DNA from: Pseudomonas sp. MYb327
GTDB taxonomy: Bacteria; Pseudomonadota; Gammaproteobacteria; Pseudomonadales; Pseudomonadaceae
NCBI RefSeq assembly: GCF_040438925.1
Contig: NZ_CP159258.1
Location: forward strand, 4,230,001 to 4,294,000
Reading direction: 5' to 3'
Length of the DNA stretch: 64,000 bases
Part shown: positions 46,650 through 56,676 of the stretch, in pieces
Layout of the letters: every line of letters starts with the position of its first letter
How positions within the stretch are numbered: position 1 is the first letter of the stretch
Notes under the pieces: model-generated
Seen by the model: the letters and a program-made list of their open reading frames with translations, nothing else
What the model was told of the DNA's origin: nothing
Database searches by the model: none
Translations under genes and position numbers: made by a program

Positions 46650-46713
46650 TCCGGTCACAAATCCATCATCTGACCGTCACAACGCCGACATGGCCTCAGC
46701 CGACACTGGGGTC

Positions 46714-47889
46714 ATGACGACAGCTCTGCATATCACCCTGATCACCGAAACATTTCCACCCGAAATCAACGGCGTGGCCAATACCCTTGGTCGCTTGTGC
46801 GACGGTTTGCGAGCACGTGGGCATCAAGTGGAATTGGTGCGACCGCGTCAGGACTGCGATCAGCAGAACAGCAGCGACGATGAATTGCTGTTGTGCCGGG
46901 GCTGGCCGCTGCCGGGCTATCCCGGTTTGCAATGGGGCCAGTCGTCGATGCACAAGCTGCTGCGGCGCTGGAAGCGTCACCGCCCGGACGTGCTGTACAT
47001 CGCCACCGAGGGACCGTTGGGACTGTCGGCATTGCGCGCGGCACGGCGCCTGGGGATTTCGGTGGTCAGCGGCTTTCACACCAATTTCCAGCAGTACTCC
47101 AGTCAATACGGGCTTGGACTGCTGACGCGTTTGCTTACCCACTATCTGCGCTGGTTTCACAATCGTTCGACGCTGACGCTGGTGCCAAGCGTGAGCCAAA
47201 GGATGGAATTGGAACGCCGGCATTTCGAGCGCCTGGCGTTATTGTCCCGAGGCGTCGACAGCCAATTGTTTCACCCGGCCAAACGGGTGAATGCGCTGCG
47301 CGAACAATGGGGGCTGGGCGAGAAAGATATCGCTGTCATCCATGTCGGACGTTTGGCCCCGGAAAAAAATCTCGGCCTGCTCAAGCGTTGCTTCGACACA
47401 CTGAAAACAACTTATCCACAGCGCACCCTGAAATTGATCGTGATCGGTGACGGTCCGCAGCGTGCAGCCCTGGAGAAGGACCTGCCCGAGGCGATTTTCT
47501 GTGGCTCACAACGGGGTGAAGTCCTCGCCGGTCACTATGCCTCGGGCGATGTGTTCCTGTTTCCGAGCCTGACGGAAACTTTCGGCAATGTCGTGCTGGA
47601 AGCACTGGCCTCCGGTTTGGGCGTGGTGGCTTACGATCAGGCGGCAGCGGCGCAGCATATCCGGCATGGCTACAACGGCGTGTTGGCGATGCCGGGGGAT
47701 GAGGAGGCATTCTGTGATGCCGCGGTGTGGTTGCTGGAGAAACGCGAAACCTTGCGCTGTGTGCGGCTCAATGCGCGCCAGCATGCCAGCCGGCAGGGTT
47801 GGGCGACGATTATCGAGCAGTTTGAGGGGCAGTTACGGGGGGCTTGCGTGGGGGAGTTGGTGATGCCGAATGCACCGACCTTGCCTTGA
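46714..47889 (+). CDS. GT4-family glycosyltransferase
   Basis: A 391-residue retaining glycosyltransferase with two Rossmann-like halves. The N-terminal TETFPPEINGVANTLGRLCDGL is typical of mannosyl/glucosyl transferases. The donor-site E-x7-E motif is in SLTETFGNVVLEALASG. HVGRLAPEKNLGLL opens the C-terminal half. The acceptor is unknown; a lipid or diacylglycerol sugar acceptor is possible. An ATG 8 codons upstream is an alternative start. It follows cysZ on the same strand by 64 bases. Confidence 0.88.
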   Translation: MTTALHITLITETFPPEINGVANTLGRLCDGLRARGHQVELVRPRQDCDQQNSSDDELLLCRGWPLPGYPGLQWGQSSMHKLLRRWKRHRPDVLYIATEGPLGLSALRAARRLGISVVSGFHTNFQQYSSQYGLGLLTRLLTHYLRWFHNRSTLTLVPSVSQRMELERRHFERLALLSRGVDSQLFHPAKRVNALREQWGLGEKDIAVIHVGRLAPEKNLGLLKRCFDTLKTTYPQRTLKLIVIGDGPQRAALEKDLPEAIFCGSQRGEVLAGHYASGDVFLFPSLTETFGNVVLEALASGLGVVAYDQAAAAQHIRHGYNGVLAMPGDEEAFCDAAVWLLEKRETLRCVRLNARQHASRQGWATIIEQFEGQLRGACVGELVMPNAPTLP

Positions 47890-47911
47890 ATCTTTGTTGT
47901 TTTTGAGAGGG

Positions 47912-47983
47912 TCATCGCTGGCAAGCCAGCTCCTACAGTTTCTAAGAAACCGCGACATCTGTAGGAGCCGGCTTGCCGGCGAC
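47912..47983. repeat. REP pair
   Basis: TCATCGCTGGCAAGCCAGCT faces GTAGGAGCCGGCTTGCCGGC with about 20 bases between. It lies between the convergent glycosyltransferase and OYE-family genes. Confidence 0.85.
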
Positions 47984-48003
47984 AGGTTCAGTCCAGACGC
48001 TAC

Positions 48004-49107
48004 TTAAACCAGCGTCATCAACGCCTCACGGCTGAACGGCAGGATGTCTTCTTCGCGACCGTCACGCACTTTCTGCGCCCAGTCCGGGTCCACCAGCAGC
48101 GCACGGCCAACCGCCACCAGGTCAAACTCGTCGTTGTTCAAACGCTCCAGCAGTTTTTCCAGGCTGGCCGGTTGCGCGACCTTGTCGGTGTTGACCATGA
48201 ACTGCAAGAATTCGCCATCCAGACCAACGCTGCCCACGGTGATGGTCGGCTTGCCGGTGAGTTTGCGCGTCCAGCCCGCCAGGTTCAGCTCGGAACCGTC
48301 GAACTCCGGTTCCCAGAAACGGCGTGTTGAGCAGTGGAAAATATCCACGCCGGCATCGGACAACGGCTTGAGGAACTCACCCAACGCTTCCGGGGTTTGC
48401 ACCAGGCGCGCCGTGTAGTCCTGCTGCTTCCACTGCGAGAAGCGGAAGATGATCGGGAAACCTTCACCGACCGCGGCACGCACGGCTTGAATCAATTCGA
48501 TGGCAAAACGCGAACGGTTGGCCAGGCTGCCGCCGTATTCGTCGGTGCGCTGGTTGCTGCCTTCCCAGAAGAACTGGTCGATCAGATAGCCGTGGGCGCC
48601 GTGGATTTCCACGCCGTCCATGCCGATGCTCTGGGCATCCTTCGCCGCCTGGGCGAACGCGGCAATCACATCCTGAATATCCTGATGGGTCATGCCGTGA
48701 ACCACGACCTGGCCGTCCTTCACTTTTTCCGACGGACCGTAACCCGGCACGCTGGCATCCGGCTCGGTGCCGATGCGACGCACGCTGCCTACGTGCCACA
48801 ACTGCGGAACAATCTTGCCGCCTTCGGCATGTACAGCGTCGACAACTTTTTTCCAGCCAGCCAGCGCAGCCTCACCATAGAAATGCGGCACGTTCGGATA
48901 GCCGTTGGACGCCTGGTGACCAACGGTCGTGCCTTCGGTGACGATCAGGCCTACGCCGGCGGCGGCACGACGACGGTAGTATTCGATCACTTTGGAATTA
49001 GGTACGCCGCCCGGCGAAAACGAGCGAGTCATCGGCGCCATGACGACGCGGGTCGGCAATTCGAGGGTGCCGAGGTGGAACGGTTTGAACAGGGCTTTTA
49101 CAGGCAT
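48004..49107 (-). CDS. Old Yellow Enzyme-family NADH:flavin oxidoreductase
   Basis: A 367-residue FMN-dependent ene-reductase of the NemA/xenobiotic-reductase group. RVVMAPMTRSFSPGG is followed by the substrate His pair in EIHGAHGYLIDQFFW and the FMN-binding RTDEYGGSLANRSRF. The C-terminal VGRALLVDPDWAQKVRDG closes the barrel. The start is the ATG giving MPVKALFKPF, with GGAGCG upstream; an ATG four codons earlier is possible. The physiological substrate is unknown; members reduce enones, nitro-compounds or nitrate esters. Confidence 0.92.
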   Translation of the reverse strand: MPVKALFKPFHLGTLELPTRVVMAPMTRSFSPGGVPNSKVIEYYRRRAAAGVGLIVTEGTTVGHQASNGYPNVPHFYGEAALAGWKKVVDAVHAEGGKIVPQLWHVGSVRRIGTEPDASVPGYGPSEKVKDGQVVVHGMTHQDIQDVIAAFAQAAKDAQSIGMDGVEIHGAHGYLIDQFFWEGSNQRTDEYGGSLANRSRFAIELIQAVRAAVGEGFPIIFRFSQWKQQDYTARLVQTPEALGEFLKPLSDAGVDIFHCSTRRFWEPEFDGSELNLAGWTRKLTGKPTITVGSVGLDGEFLQFMVNTDKVAQPASLEKLLERLNNDEFDLVAVGRALLVDPDWAQKVRDGREEDILPFSREALMTLV

Positions 49108-49212
49108 GGGACGCTCCACGAAGAATGACTTTATGACGGCGATAATATGGAGCTTCGTGCGAGCTGGGAAGCACTATTGATTTTGGTGATTAAGGGTCAA
49201 AAGGTAGAGAGT

Positions 49213-49292
49213 CTGTAGGAGCCGGCTTGCTGGCGATCCATGCGCCACGGTGTATCAGGAACACCGCGATCGCTAGCCAGCCAGCTCCTACA
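49213..49292. repeat. REPIN
   Basis: CTGTAGGAGCCGGCTTGCTG faces CTAGCCAGCCAGCTCCTACA, with about 35 bases between that include TATCAGGAACACCGCGATC. Confidence 0.85.
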
Positions 49293-49302
49293 AAAGGGAG
49301 TG

Positions 49303-49785
49303 TCAGCTCAGGGCTTTTTCAATCGCCTGAATGACAGAGGGATCATCCGGTGCTGTACGCGGTGAGAACCGCGCCAGCACGCGTCCGTCTTTCCCCAGCA
49401 AGAATTTTTCAAAGTTCCAGGTGATGTCACCGGGGAATTCCGCACCCTCGCCCGCCAGCAATTTATACAGCTGGTGACGCTCGTGGCCATTGACTTCCAG
49501 CTTGCTGGACAACGGAAACGTCACGCCATAGTTGAGGCTGCAAAACGCCTTGATCTCTTGCTCGGTGCCCGGCTCCTGCCCCGCAAACTGGTTGCACGGC
49601 AGCCCCAACACGCTAAAGCCTTTGCCTTTGTATTGCTGGTAGAGGTTTTCCAGTGCCGCGTACTGTGGGGTCAAACCACATTTGGAGGCAACGTTGACCA
49701 CCAGCACGACATGCCCCTTGAAAGGTGCCAGGGGTAGCGCCTGCCCATCCAGGGCTGTCAAATTAAGATCGTGAAAAGCACTCAT
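49303..49785 (-). CDS. Glutathione peroxidase (BtuE-like)
   Basis: A 160-residue thiol peroxidase. The peroxidatic cysteine is Cys36 in NVASKCGLTPQY. LGLPCNQFAGQEPG carries the conserved Gln and a second Cys. The Trp of ITWNFEKFL completes the active site. It uses cysteine rather than selenocysteine, so it probably relies on thioredoxin or glutathione to remove peroxides. It is a single-gene unit near trxB and slyD. Confidence 0.95.
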   Translation of the reverse strand: MSAFHDLNLTALDGQALPLAPFKGHVVLVVNVASKCGLTPQYAALENLYQQYKGKGFSVLGLPCNQFAGQEPGTEQEIKAFCSLNYGVTFPLSSKLEVNGHERHQLYKLLAGEGAEFPGDITWNFEKFLLGKDGRVLARFSPRTAPDDPSVIQAIEKALS

Positions 49786-49851
49786 GACGTACTCCAGATT
49801 CCAGTGTTCTTCTCGAAACAGCCACTTGGCGGCGTCAATCGGGACAGCCGC

Positions 49852-49878
49852 AACTAAAAAGGCGCCCTCGGGGCGCCT
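49852..49878 (-). terminator. Rho-independent terminator of slyD
   Basis: On the minus strand an 8-bp stem (AGGCGCCC with GGGCGCCT, 3-base loop) is followed by TTTTT. It starts about 30 bases after the slyD stop. Confidence 0.88.
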
Positions 49879-49908
49879 CTCCAGTTATCGAAAGCTTAGC
49901 GCAGAAAA

Positions 49909-50394
49909 TCAGTGGTGATGGCCACCTTCGCCATGGACGTGGCCATGAGCGATTTCTTCCTGGCTGGCGTCACGGATGTTGACGATCTTGACCTGGAAAT
50001 TCAGGCGCTGACCGGCCAACGGGTGGTTGCCGTCGACGGTAACGTCATCGCCGTCCAGATCGCGGATGGTCACTATCTGCATCTGGCCGTCCGGAGCGGA
50101 AGCGTGGAACTGCATGCCCACTTCCAGTTCATCAACGCCTTCGAACATGCTGCGGCTCAGGGTGCTGACCAGTTCGGCAGCGTATTCGCCGTAGGCATCT
50201 TCCGGCTCAACGGCTACGGTCAGCTCTTCGCCGACTGCTTTGCCTTCCAGTGCCTTTTCCAGGCCAGGGATGATGTTACCTGCGCCTTGCAGGTAGACCA
50301 GCGGCGCGCCGCCGGCGGAGCTGTCGATGACCTCACCAGCGTCGTTGGTCAGGGTATAGTCGATGGAGACAGCCTTATTGGCGGCGATCAGCAT
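49909..50394 (-). CDS. slyD: FKBP-type peptidyl-prolyl isomerase SlyD
   Basis: A 161-residue SlyD-type isomerase and metallochaperone. The FKBP part (about 1-70 and 125-150) encloses an insert-in-flap chaperone domain. Landmarks are DYTLTNDAGEVIDSS, LQGAGNIIPGLEKAL and VDGNHPLAGQ. The short His-rich tail HGHVHGEGGHHH gives nickel/zinc binding. The ATG giving MLIAANKAV is the family start; the longer open frame upstream runs into the divergent gene. Confidence 0.93.
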   Translation of the reverse strand: MLIAANKAVSIDYTLTNDAGEVIDSSAGGAPLVYLQGAGNIIPGLEKALEGKAVGEELTVAVEPEDAYGEYAAELVSTLSRSMFEGVDELEVGMQFHASAPDGQMQIVTIRDLDGDDVTVDGNHPLAGQRLNFQVKIVNIRDASQEEIAHGHVHGEGGHHH

Positions 50395-50689
50395 GGGGCG
50401 AGACCTTTTGCAGAAGAATATTGAAAGGCCAAGTTTAGCGAAGCAATCGCCTGAAAGCGAACACAACCCGGACAGACGGGTTGTGACGATCACGGGCTTT
50501 CATCAGGACGAGGACGGACACTGGGTGGCCGAGCTTTCCTGCGGCCATACCCAACACCTGCGACACCAGCCACCATGGCAATCGCGAGCCTGGGTCATGG
50601 ATCCCGTGCAACGTCTTGAAAAAATAGGCCAGCCCTTTGATTGCGGTTGGTGCGCACAGGGCTCGGTTAGCGATAACCTTGGCGACTGA
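50393..50689 (+). CDS. DUF3565 zinc-ribbon-like protein
   Basis: A small protein of about 98 residues. Residues about 30-90 match DUF3565: VVTITGFHQDEDGHWVAELS, then CGHTQHLRHQPPW and FDCGWC. The Cys-x-His and Cys-x-x-Cys pairs suggest one metal site. Its function is unknown. With the ATG at 50393, its start codon overlaps the slyD start codon on the other strand. A GTG at 50483, at the beginning of the conserved part, is a good alternative. Confidence 0.7.
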   Translation: MGRDLLQKNIERPSLAKQSPESEHNPDRRVVTITGFHQDEDGHWVAELSCGHTQHLRHQPPWQSRAWVMDPVQRLEKIGQPFDCGWCAQGSVSDNLGD

Positions 50690-50749
50690 ATTGCGGTAGA
50701 TCGTCAGCTATAGATGGTCGCCATTGCCATGCTCCTTTAGAGAATTCGC

Positions 50750-52849
50750 ATGCAAACTTTTTTTATCGCACCCACCGATTTTGGAGTGGGTCTGACCTCT
50801 ATCAGCCTCGGGCTGGTGCGCACCCTTGAGCGCGCCGGTCTGAAAGTCGGCTTTTTCAAACCGATTGCCCAGCCACACCCGGGCGACACCGGCCCGGAGC
50901 GCTCCACCGAACTGGTGGCCCGTACCCACGGCCTGAAACCGCCGCAGCCGCTGGGCCTGGCCCATGTCGAGCGCATGCTTGGCGATGGTCAGCTGGACGA
51001 ACTGCTCGAAGAAATCATCACCCTCTATCAGCAGGCCGCCATCGGCAAGGACGTGCTGATCGTCGAAGGCATGGTGCCGACCCGCAGCGCCAGCTATGCC
51101 GCACGGGTCAACCTGCATTTGGCCAAAAGTCTCGATGCCGAGGTGATTCTGGTGTCGGCGCCGGAAAACGAAGTGCTGACCGAGCTCTCCGGTCGCGTCG
51201 AGTTGCAGGCGCAATTGTTTGGCGGCCCGAAAGACCCGAAAGTCCTCGGCGTGATCCTGAACAAGGTCAAGACCGACGAAAGCATGGAAGACTTCGCCGC
51301 GCGCCTGAAGGAGCATTCGCCGCTGTTGCGCAGTGGCGATTTCCGCCTGCTCGGCTGCATTCCGTTCCAGCCTGAACTGAACGCCCCGCGCACCCGAGAC
51401 GTCGCCGATCTGATGGGCGCCCAGGTGCTCAACGCCGGCGACTACGAAACCCGGCGCATGACCAAAATCATCATTTGCGCGCGCACCATGCGCAACACCG
51501 TGGAACTGCTCAAGCCCGGCGTGCTGGTGGTGACACCCGGTGACCGCGACGACATCATCCTCGCCGTCAGCCTCGCCGCCATGAACGGCGTGCCGCTGGC
51601 CGGCCTGCTGCTGACCAGCGACACCCTGCCCGACCCGCGCATCATGGACCTCTGCCGTGGCGCTTTGCAGGCCGGCCTGCCGGTGTTGTCGGTGAGCACC
51701 GGTTCCTACGACACCGCCAACCAGTTGAACGGCCTGAACAAGGAAATCCCGATCGACGACCGCGAGCGCGCGGAAATCATCACCGATTTCGTCGCCAGCC
51801 ACCTCGATGCCAACTGGCTGCACCAGCGCTGTGGCACGCCACGGGAAATGCGCCTGTCGCCGGCGGTGTTCCGCTATCAATTGATTCAGCGTGCGCAGAA
51901 CGCCAACAAACGTATCGTCCTGCCCGAGGGCAGCGAACCGTTGACCGTGCAAGCGGCGGCGATCTGTCAGGCTCGCGGCATCGCTCGTTGCGTATTGCTG
52001 GCGAAACCGGCGGACGTCGAAGCCGTAGCCCGCGCCCAAGGCATCGAGTTGCCACCAGGCCTGGAAATCCTCGACCCGGACCTGATCCGCGAGCGTTACG
52101 TCGAGCCAATGGTCGCCCTGCGCAAAAGCAAAAGCCTCAATGCGCCGATGGCCGAGCAGCAACTGGAAGACACCGTGGTGATCGGCACCATGATGCTGGC
52201 GCTGGATGAAGTCGATGGACTGGTATCGGGTGTGATTCACTCCACCGCCAACACCATTCGCCCGGCCCTTCAACTGATTAAAACCGCGCCGGGTTGCACA
52301 CTGGTGTCCTCGGTGTTCTTCATGCTGTTTCCAGAGGAAGTGCTGGTTTACGGCGACTGCGTGATGAACCCGCACCCGAGCGCCAGCGAGCTGGCCGAAA
52401 TTGCACTGCAAAGTGCGGATTCGGCAGCCGCATTCGGCATCACCCCGCGCGTGGCGATGATCAGCTACTCCAGCGGTGAATCGGCCAGTGGCGAAGAAGT
52501 CGAAAAGGTCCGTGAAGCCACCCTGCTGGCCCACGAACAACAGCACTCGCTGCTGATCGACGGCCCGTTGCAGTACGACGCCGCTGCCAACGAAACCGTT
52601 GCCCGGCAACTGGCGCCGAACAGCCAGGTAGCAGGTCGCGCCACGGTATTCGTGTTCCCCGACCTCAACACCGGCAACACCACGCATAAAGCCGTGCAGC
52701 GCAGCGCCGACTGCGTCAGCCTCGGCCCGATGCTGCAAGGCCTGCGCAAACCGGTGAACGATTTGCCACGCGGCGCGCAAGTCGATGACATCGTCTACAC
52801 CATCGCGTTGACCGCGATCCAGGCAGCCAACCGACCTATGGATGTTTAA
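50750..52849 (+). CDS. pta: Phosphate acetyltransferase
   Basis: A 699-residue long-form Pta; it interconverts acetyl-CoA and acetyl phosphate. The N-terminal P-loop-like/BioD-like domain (MQTFFIAPTDFGVGLTSISLG) and DRTGG/CBS-like regulatory middle lead to the catalytic PTA_PTB domain from about residue 375 (RIVLPEGSEPLTVQAAAI, SGVIHSTANTIRPALQLI). No ackA lies beside it, which is unusual. The acyltransferase gene begins at the base after its stop. Confidence 0.96.
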   Translation: MQTFFIAPTDFGVGLTSISLGLVRTLERAGLKVGFFKPIAQPHPGDTGPERSTELVARTHGLKPPQPLGLAHVERMLGDGQLDELLEEIITLYQQAAIGKDVLIVEGMVPTRSASYAARVNLHLAKSLDAEVILVSAPENEVLTELSGRVELQAQLFGGPKDPKVLGVILNKVKTDESMEDFAARLKEHSPLLRSGDFRLLGCIPFQPELNAPRTRDVADLMGAQVLNAGDYETRRMTKIIICARTMRNTVELLKPGVLVVTPGDRDDIILAVSLAAMNGVPLAGLLLTSDTLPDPRIMDLCRGALQAGLPVLSVSTGSYDTANQLNGLNKEIPIDDRERAEIITDFVASHLDANWLHQRCGTPREMRLSPAVFRYQLIQRAQNANKRIVLPEGSEPLTVQAAAICQARGIARCVLLAKPADVEAVARAQGIELPPGLEILDPDLIRERYVEPMVALRKSKSLNAPMAEQQLEDTVVIGTMMLALDEVDGLVSGVIHSTANTIRPALQLIKTAPGCTLVSSVFFMLFPEEVLVYGDCVMNPHPSASELAEIALQSADSAAAFGITPRVAMISYSSGESASGEEVEKVREATLLAHEQQHSLLIDGPLQYDAAANETVARQLAPNSQVAGRATVFVFPDLNTGNTTHKAVQRSADCVSLGPMLQGLRKPVNDLPRGAQVDDIVYTIALTAIQAANRPMDV

Positions 52850-53752
52850 ATGCTGGATTTTCTACCTGCCGCCGTACGCGGTGTGATTGCATCGCTTTTG
52901 CTGGCCCTGAACACAATTTTGCTCTGCTCGTTTCTGTTCTGCGTGGCGATTCTCAAAGTGTTGCCGTTCGCCCTCACTCAACGCTTCACACTTTGGCTGA
53001 TGAACCATATCCATGAAGCCTGGATCAGTAACAACAAAGGCTGGATGAACTTGGTCAGGCGCACCCGTTGGCACATCAGCGGTCTGCAAGGTCTCGACTA
53101 CAAGCATTCGTACCTGATCACCAGCAACCACCAGAGCTGGGTCGACATTCTGGTGCTGCAATACGTGCTCAACCGCCGTATCCAGCCGCTGAAGTTCTTC
53201 CTCAAGCAAGAGCTGATCTGGGTGCCGGTGATTGGTCTGGCGTGGTGGACGCTGGGGTTTCCGTTCATGAAGCGTTACTCCAAGGCCTATCTGGAAAAAC
53301 ACCCGGAAAAGAAAGGTAAAGACCTGGAAACCACCCGCAAGACTTGCGCGAAGTTTCGCAATAACCCGGTGGGGATTTTCAATTTTGTCGAGGGCACGCG
53401 CTTCACTGAGGGCAAACATGCCCAACAGAAATCACCGTTTAAATATCTGCTCAAACCCAAGGCCGGCGGCATTGCCTTTGTGCTGGACGCCATGGGTGAG
53501 CAACTGGAATCCATCGTCAACGTGACCATCCACTACCCGGGCGGACGTCCCGGTTTCTGGGACTTGCTGTGCGGGAATGTGGCAGATGTGGTGGTGCATT
53601 TTGAAGAACTGAAGATACCGCCGCAGTTCATTGGCAAGAATTACGACCAGGATGGTGAGTATCGCCTGCAATTTCAGGGCTGGATCAACCAGTTGTGGGA
53701 AGACAAGGATGCGTTGTTGGGACAGATGCATCGGGAGTATCCAGCAAAGTAA
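52850..53752 (+). CDS. Lysophosphatidic-acid-type acyltransferase (YihG-like)
   Basis: A 300-residue membrane-bound PlsC-family acyltransferase. An N-terminal membrane helix (about 12-40) is followed by catalytic H-x4-D in SNHQSWVDI and the substrate Glu-Gly-Thr-Arg in FVEGTRFTEGKH. It would acylate 1-acylglycerol-3-phosphate. By length and by the IQPLKFFLKQELIWVPVIG stretch it is YihG-type, a secondary enzyme next to plsC. Its ATG follows the pta stop directly. Confidence 0.92.
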   Translation: MLDFLPAAVRGVIASLLLALNTILLCSFLFCVAILKVLPFALTQRFTLWLMNHIHEAWISNNKGWMNLVRRTRWHISGLQGLDYKHSYLITSNHQSWVDILVLQYVLNRRIQPLKFFLKQELIWVPVIGLAWWTLGFPFMKRYSKAYLEKHPEKKGKDLETTRKTCAKFRNNPVGIFNFVEGTRFTEGKHAQQKSPFKYLLKPKAGGIAFVLDAMGEQLESIVNVTIHYPGGRPGFWDLLCGNVADVVVHFEELKIPPQFIGKNYDQDGEYRLQFQGWINQLWEDKDALLGQMHREYPAK

Positions 53753-53797
53753 TCAGGTGTCTGTTATGGCCTCATCGCTGGCAATCTCGAGGCAATA

Positions 53798-53834
53798 AAA
53801 AACCCGCCGGATGATCACTCATCGGCGGGTTTTT
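53798..53834. terminator. Bidirectional terminator between acyltransferase and cysNC
   Basis: A stem of AAAAACCCGCCG plus ATGA pairs with TCAT plus GGCGGGTTTTT, broken by one bulged pair, with a 4-base loop. A-runs and T-runs flank it, and both convergent genes end near it. Confidence 0.92.
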
Positions 53835-53850
53835 CATTAATGGCTAAGCC

Positions 53851-55749
53851 TTAGATCGCGCCACGCTTACGCAGCAGATCCAGCACTTGCTTGACGCCTT
53901 CTTCCAGCGACACGGACTGAGTGTCGATAACCAGATCGGCATCCAGCGGCACGTCATACGGGAAGGACTCGCCCGGGATGTTATCCCCGGCGGCCGCGTA
54001 CAGGCCTTGTGGATCACGTTCGGCACAGACCGTTGGCGAGGCCTGGACGTAGACCGTCAACAGACGCTCCTTGCCGATCAGCTCCTTCGCCTGCTCACGA
54101 CCTTCAGAACTCGGTGCAACGAATGCCGCCAAGGTCAGCAGACCGGCTTCGTTGAACTGACGCGCCACGTGCGCGGCACGACGCCAGTTCTCGGTACGCC
54201 CGGCGCGATCCTGTGGCAGACCTTTGTTCAGGTCATGACGCAGGTTCTGGCCATCCAGTACAAACACCGCGCGGCCCAAGTCGAACAACTTGCGTTCAAC
54301 TGCATACGCCAGGGTGCTTTTACCGGCGCCCGACAAACCACTGAACAACACGGTGGCCGGTTGCTGGCCGAAGCGCTGAGCGCGTTCTTCGGTGGCAACG
54401 TGAGCCAGTTTGCCGTGATGCGTGCTGGTGCCGTGCGCCAGTGGTTGCGCGACGATCATGCCCGCGCCAACAGTGCCGTTGGTCAAGCGGTCGATGATGA
54501 TGAAGGCGCCGGTGGTGCGGTTGCTGTCGTAACCGTCGAGGGCAATCGGCGCGTCGAGCGCGATCTTGACCTTGCCGATTTCGTTCAGCTGCAGCGCGCT
54601 GGCAGGGCCTTCCTCAAGGGTGTTCACGTCGACCTTGTTGACGATGCTGGCGATAGAGCCCGGCACGTAACTGGTGGCGCGTTTGATGTCGTACTTCTTG
54701 CCCGGCAACATCGGCTCTTCAGCCATCCACACCAGCATCGCTTCGAAGCTGTCGGTCACTGGCGGCACGTTGTCGGCGTGAACCAACAGGTCGCCACGGG
54801 AGATGTCGATCTCGTCTTCCATGGTCAGCGTTACCGCTTGGCCAGGACCGGCGTGCTCCAACTCACCTTCAAAAGTGACGATGGATTTCACGCGGCTGCT
54901 CTTGCCCGACGGCAGAACCACGACTTCGTCGCCCTTCTTGACGATGCCGCTGGCCAGGGTGCCGGCGAAACCACGGAAGTTCAGGTTTGGACGATTGACG
55001 TACTGCACCGGGAAACGCAAGTCGGTGAAGTTGCGGTCGCCCGCCACTTCCACGGTCTCGAGAATTTCCATCAGCGACTGGCCGGTGTACCACGGCGAAC
55101 GCTCGGACTTGTTCACCACGTTGTCGCCCTTCAGCGCCGACATCGGCACGAAGTGCATGCTGGTCGGCTTGAGCTTCAGGCCTTCAGCGAACTTCAGGTA
55201 GTCGGCCTTGATCGACTCGAACACACCCTGATCGAAGTCCTTGAGGTCCATCTTGTTGATGGCGACGACGATGTGCTTGATGCCCAGCAACGAGGCAATG
55301 AAGCTGTGGCGACGGGTCTGGGTCTGTACGCCGTAGCGGGCGTCGACCAGGATAATCGCCAGGTCACAGGTAGAGGCACCTGTGGCCATGTTGCGGGTGT
55401 ACTGCTCATGGCCCGGGGTGTCGGCGATGATGAATTTGCGTTTGGCGGTGGAGAAATAGCGGTACGCGACATCGATGGTGATGCCTTGTTCACGCTCGGC
55501 CTGCAGGCCGTCGACCAGCAACGCCAGGTCGATGTCTTCGCCGGTGGTGCCGACTTTTTTCGAGTCGCGGGTGATCGCTTCCAGGTGATCTTCGTAGATC
55601 ATCTTGGAGTCGTGCAGCAGGCGCCCGATCAGGGTGCTCTTGCCGTCGTCGACGTTACCGCAGGTCAAAAAGCGCAGCAGTTCTTTACGTTCGTGCTGGC
55701 CCAGGTAGGCGAGGATGTCCTCGCTGATCAAATCAGATGCGTGCGACAT
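53851..55749 (-). CDS. cysNC: Sulfate adenylyltransferase subunit 1 / APS kinase fusion
   Basis: A 632-residue bifunctional enzyme. Residues about 20-450 are the CysN GTPase: [24 protein letters not shown] and NKMD. Residues about 455-632 are the APS kinase Cys[16 protein letters not shown], then [12 protein letters not shown] and the R-rich [15 protein letters not shown]. Together with CysD it makes APS from sulfate, then PAPS. The fused layout is the normal Pseudomonas form. It follows cysD by 9 bases. Confidence 0.97.
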   Translation of the reverse strand: MSHASDLISEDILAYLGQHERKELLRFLTCGNVDDGKSTLIGRLLHDSKMIYEDHLEAITRDSKKVGTTGEDIDLALLVDGLQAEREQGITIDVAYRYFSTAKRKFIIADTPGHEQYTRNMATGASTCDLAIILVDARYGVQTQTRRHSFIASLLGIKHIVVAINKMDLKDFDQGVFESIKADYLKFAEGLKLKPTSMHFVPMSALKGDNVVNKSERSPWYTGQSLMEILETVEVAGDRNFTDLRFPVQYVNRPNLNFRGFAGTLASGIVKKGDEVVVLPSGKSSRVKSIVTFEGELEHAGPGQAVTLTMEDEIDISRGDLLVHADNVPPVTDSFEAMLVWMAEEPMLPGKKYDIKRATSYVPGSIASIVNKVDVNTLEEGPASALQLNEIGKVKIALDAPIALDGYDSNRTTGAFIIIDRLTNGTVGAGMIVAQPLAHGTSTHHGKLAHVATEERAQRFGQQPATVLFSGLSGAGKSTLAYAVERKLFDLGRAVFVLDGQNLRHDLNKGLPQDRAGRTENWRRAAHVARQFNEAGLLTLAAFVAPSSEGREQAKELIGKERLLTVYVQASPTVCAERDPQGLYAAAGDNIPGESFPYDVPLDADLVIDTQSVSLEEGVKQVLDLLRKRGAI

Positions 55750-55758
55750 AACAACCCC

Positions 55759-56676
55759 TTAGAAATAACCCTGACGTTTTTTGTCTTCCATGGAGCCGGC
55801 GCCATCGTGGTCGATGACACGGCCCTGGCGCTCGGAAGTTCGCGTCAGGAGCATTTCCTGAATGATGTCCGTTAGGCTTTCGGCCTCGGACTCCACCGCG
55901 CCCGTCAACGGGTAGCAGCCAAGGGTACGGAAACGCACTTTCTTTTTGACGATACGGGCTTTGTCTTCATCGCTCAGGTGTTCGAGGATGCGCTCGTCGT
56001 CGATCATGATCAGCGTGCCGTTCTTCTCGATGACTTCACGCTCGGCGGCGAAATACAGCGGGACGATCGGGATGCCTTCAAGGTAGATGTACTGCCAGAT
56101 GTCCAGCTCGGTCCAGTTCGACAGCGGGAATACGCGGATGGATTCGCCCTTGTTGACCTTGCCGTTGTAGACGTTCCACAGCTCAGGGCGCTGGTTTTTT
56201 GGGTCCCAGCGGTGCTTGCTGTCGCGGAACGAGTACACGCGCTCTTTGGCGCGCGATTTCTCTTCGTCGCGGCGGGCACCACCGAAAGCGGCGTCGAAAC
56301 CATGCTTGTCGAGTGCCTGCTTCAGGCCCTCGGTCTTCATGATGTCGGTGTGCTTGGCGCTGCCGTGGGTGAACGGGTTGATGTTCTGCGCCACGCCGTC
56401 CGGGTTGATATGGGTGATCAAGTCCAGGCCCAGTTCGGCGACCATCTTGTCGCGGAACTTGTACATCTCCTGGAATTTCCAGCGAGTGTCGACGTGCATC
56501 ACCGGGAACGGCAGCTTGCCGGGGAAAAAGGCCTTGCGTGCCAGGTGCAGCATCACGGCGGAGTCTTTACCGATGGAGTACAGCATCACCGGGTTGTCGA
56601 ACTCGGCGGCCACCTCGCGGATGATGTGGATGCTTTCCGCCTCCAGCTGTTTCAGATGCGTCAGTTTGTCGACCAT
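55759..56676 (-). CDS. cysD: Sulfate adenylyltransferase subunit 2
   Basis: A 305-residue ATP sulfurylase catalytic subunit with the PP-loop [16 protein letters not shown] (about 34-49). [27 protein letters not shown] and DIWQYI are family hallmarks. It forms the APS-making complex with CysN. It is the first gene of the cysD-cysNC operon. The start has no competing upstream ATG. Confidence 0.97.
   Translation of the reverse strand: MVDKLTHLKQLEAESIHIIREVAAEFDNPVMLYSIGKDSAVMLHLARKAFFPGKLPFPVMHVDTRWKFQEMYKFRDKMVAELGLDLITHINPDGVAQNINPFTHGSAKHTDIMKTEGLKQALDKHGFDAAFGGARRDEEKSRAKERVYSFRDSKHRWDPKNQRPELWNVYNGKVNKGESIRVFPLSNWTELDIWQYIYLEGIPIVPLYFAAEREVIEKNGTLIMIDDERILEHLSDEDKARIVKKKVRFRTLGCYPLTGAVESEAESLTDIIQEMLLTRTSERQGRVIDHDGAGSMEDKKRQGYF

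Noticed and set aside
50708..52780. A 690-residue open frame antisense to pta
   Set aside because: It is a shadow of high-GC codon bias. The translation is His/Gln/Arg-rich without domains, while pta on the other strand is fully supported.
53887..55875. A 662-residue open frame antisense to cysNC
   Set aside because: Same codon-bias shadow: no ribosome site, no family, and the plus-strand frame runs across two well-supported genes.
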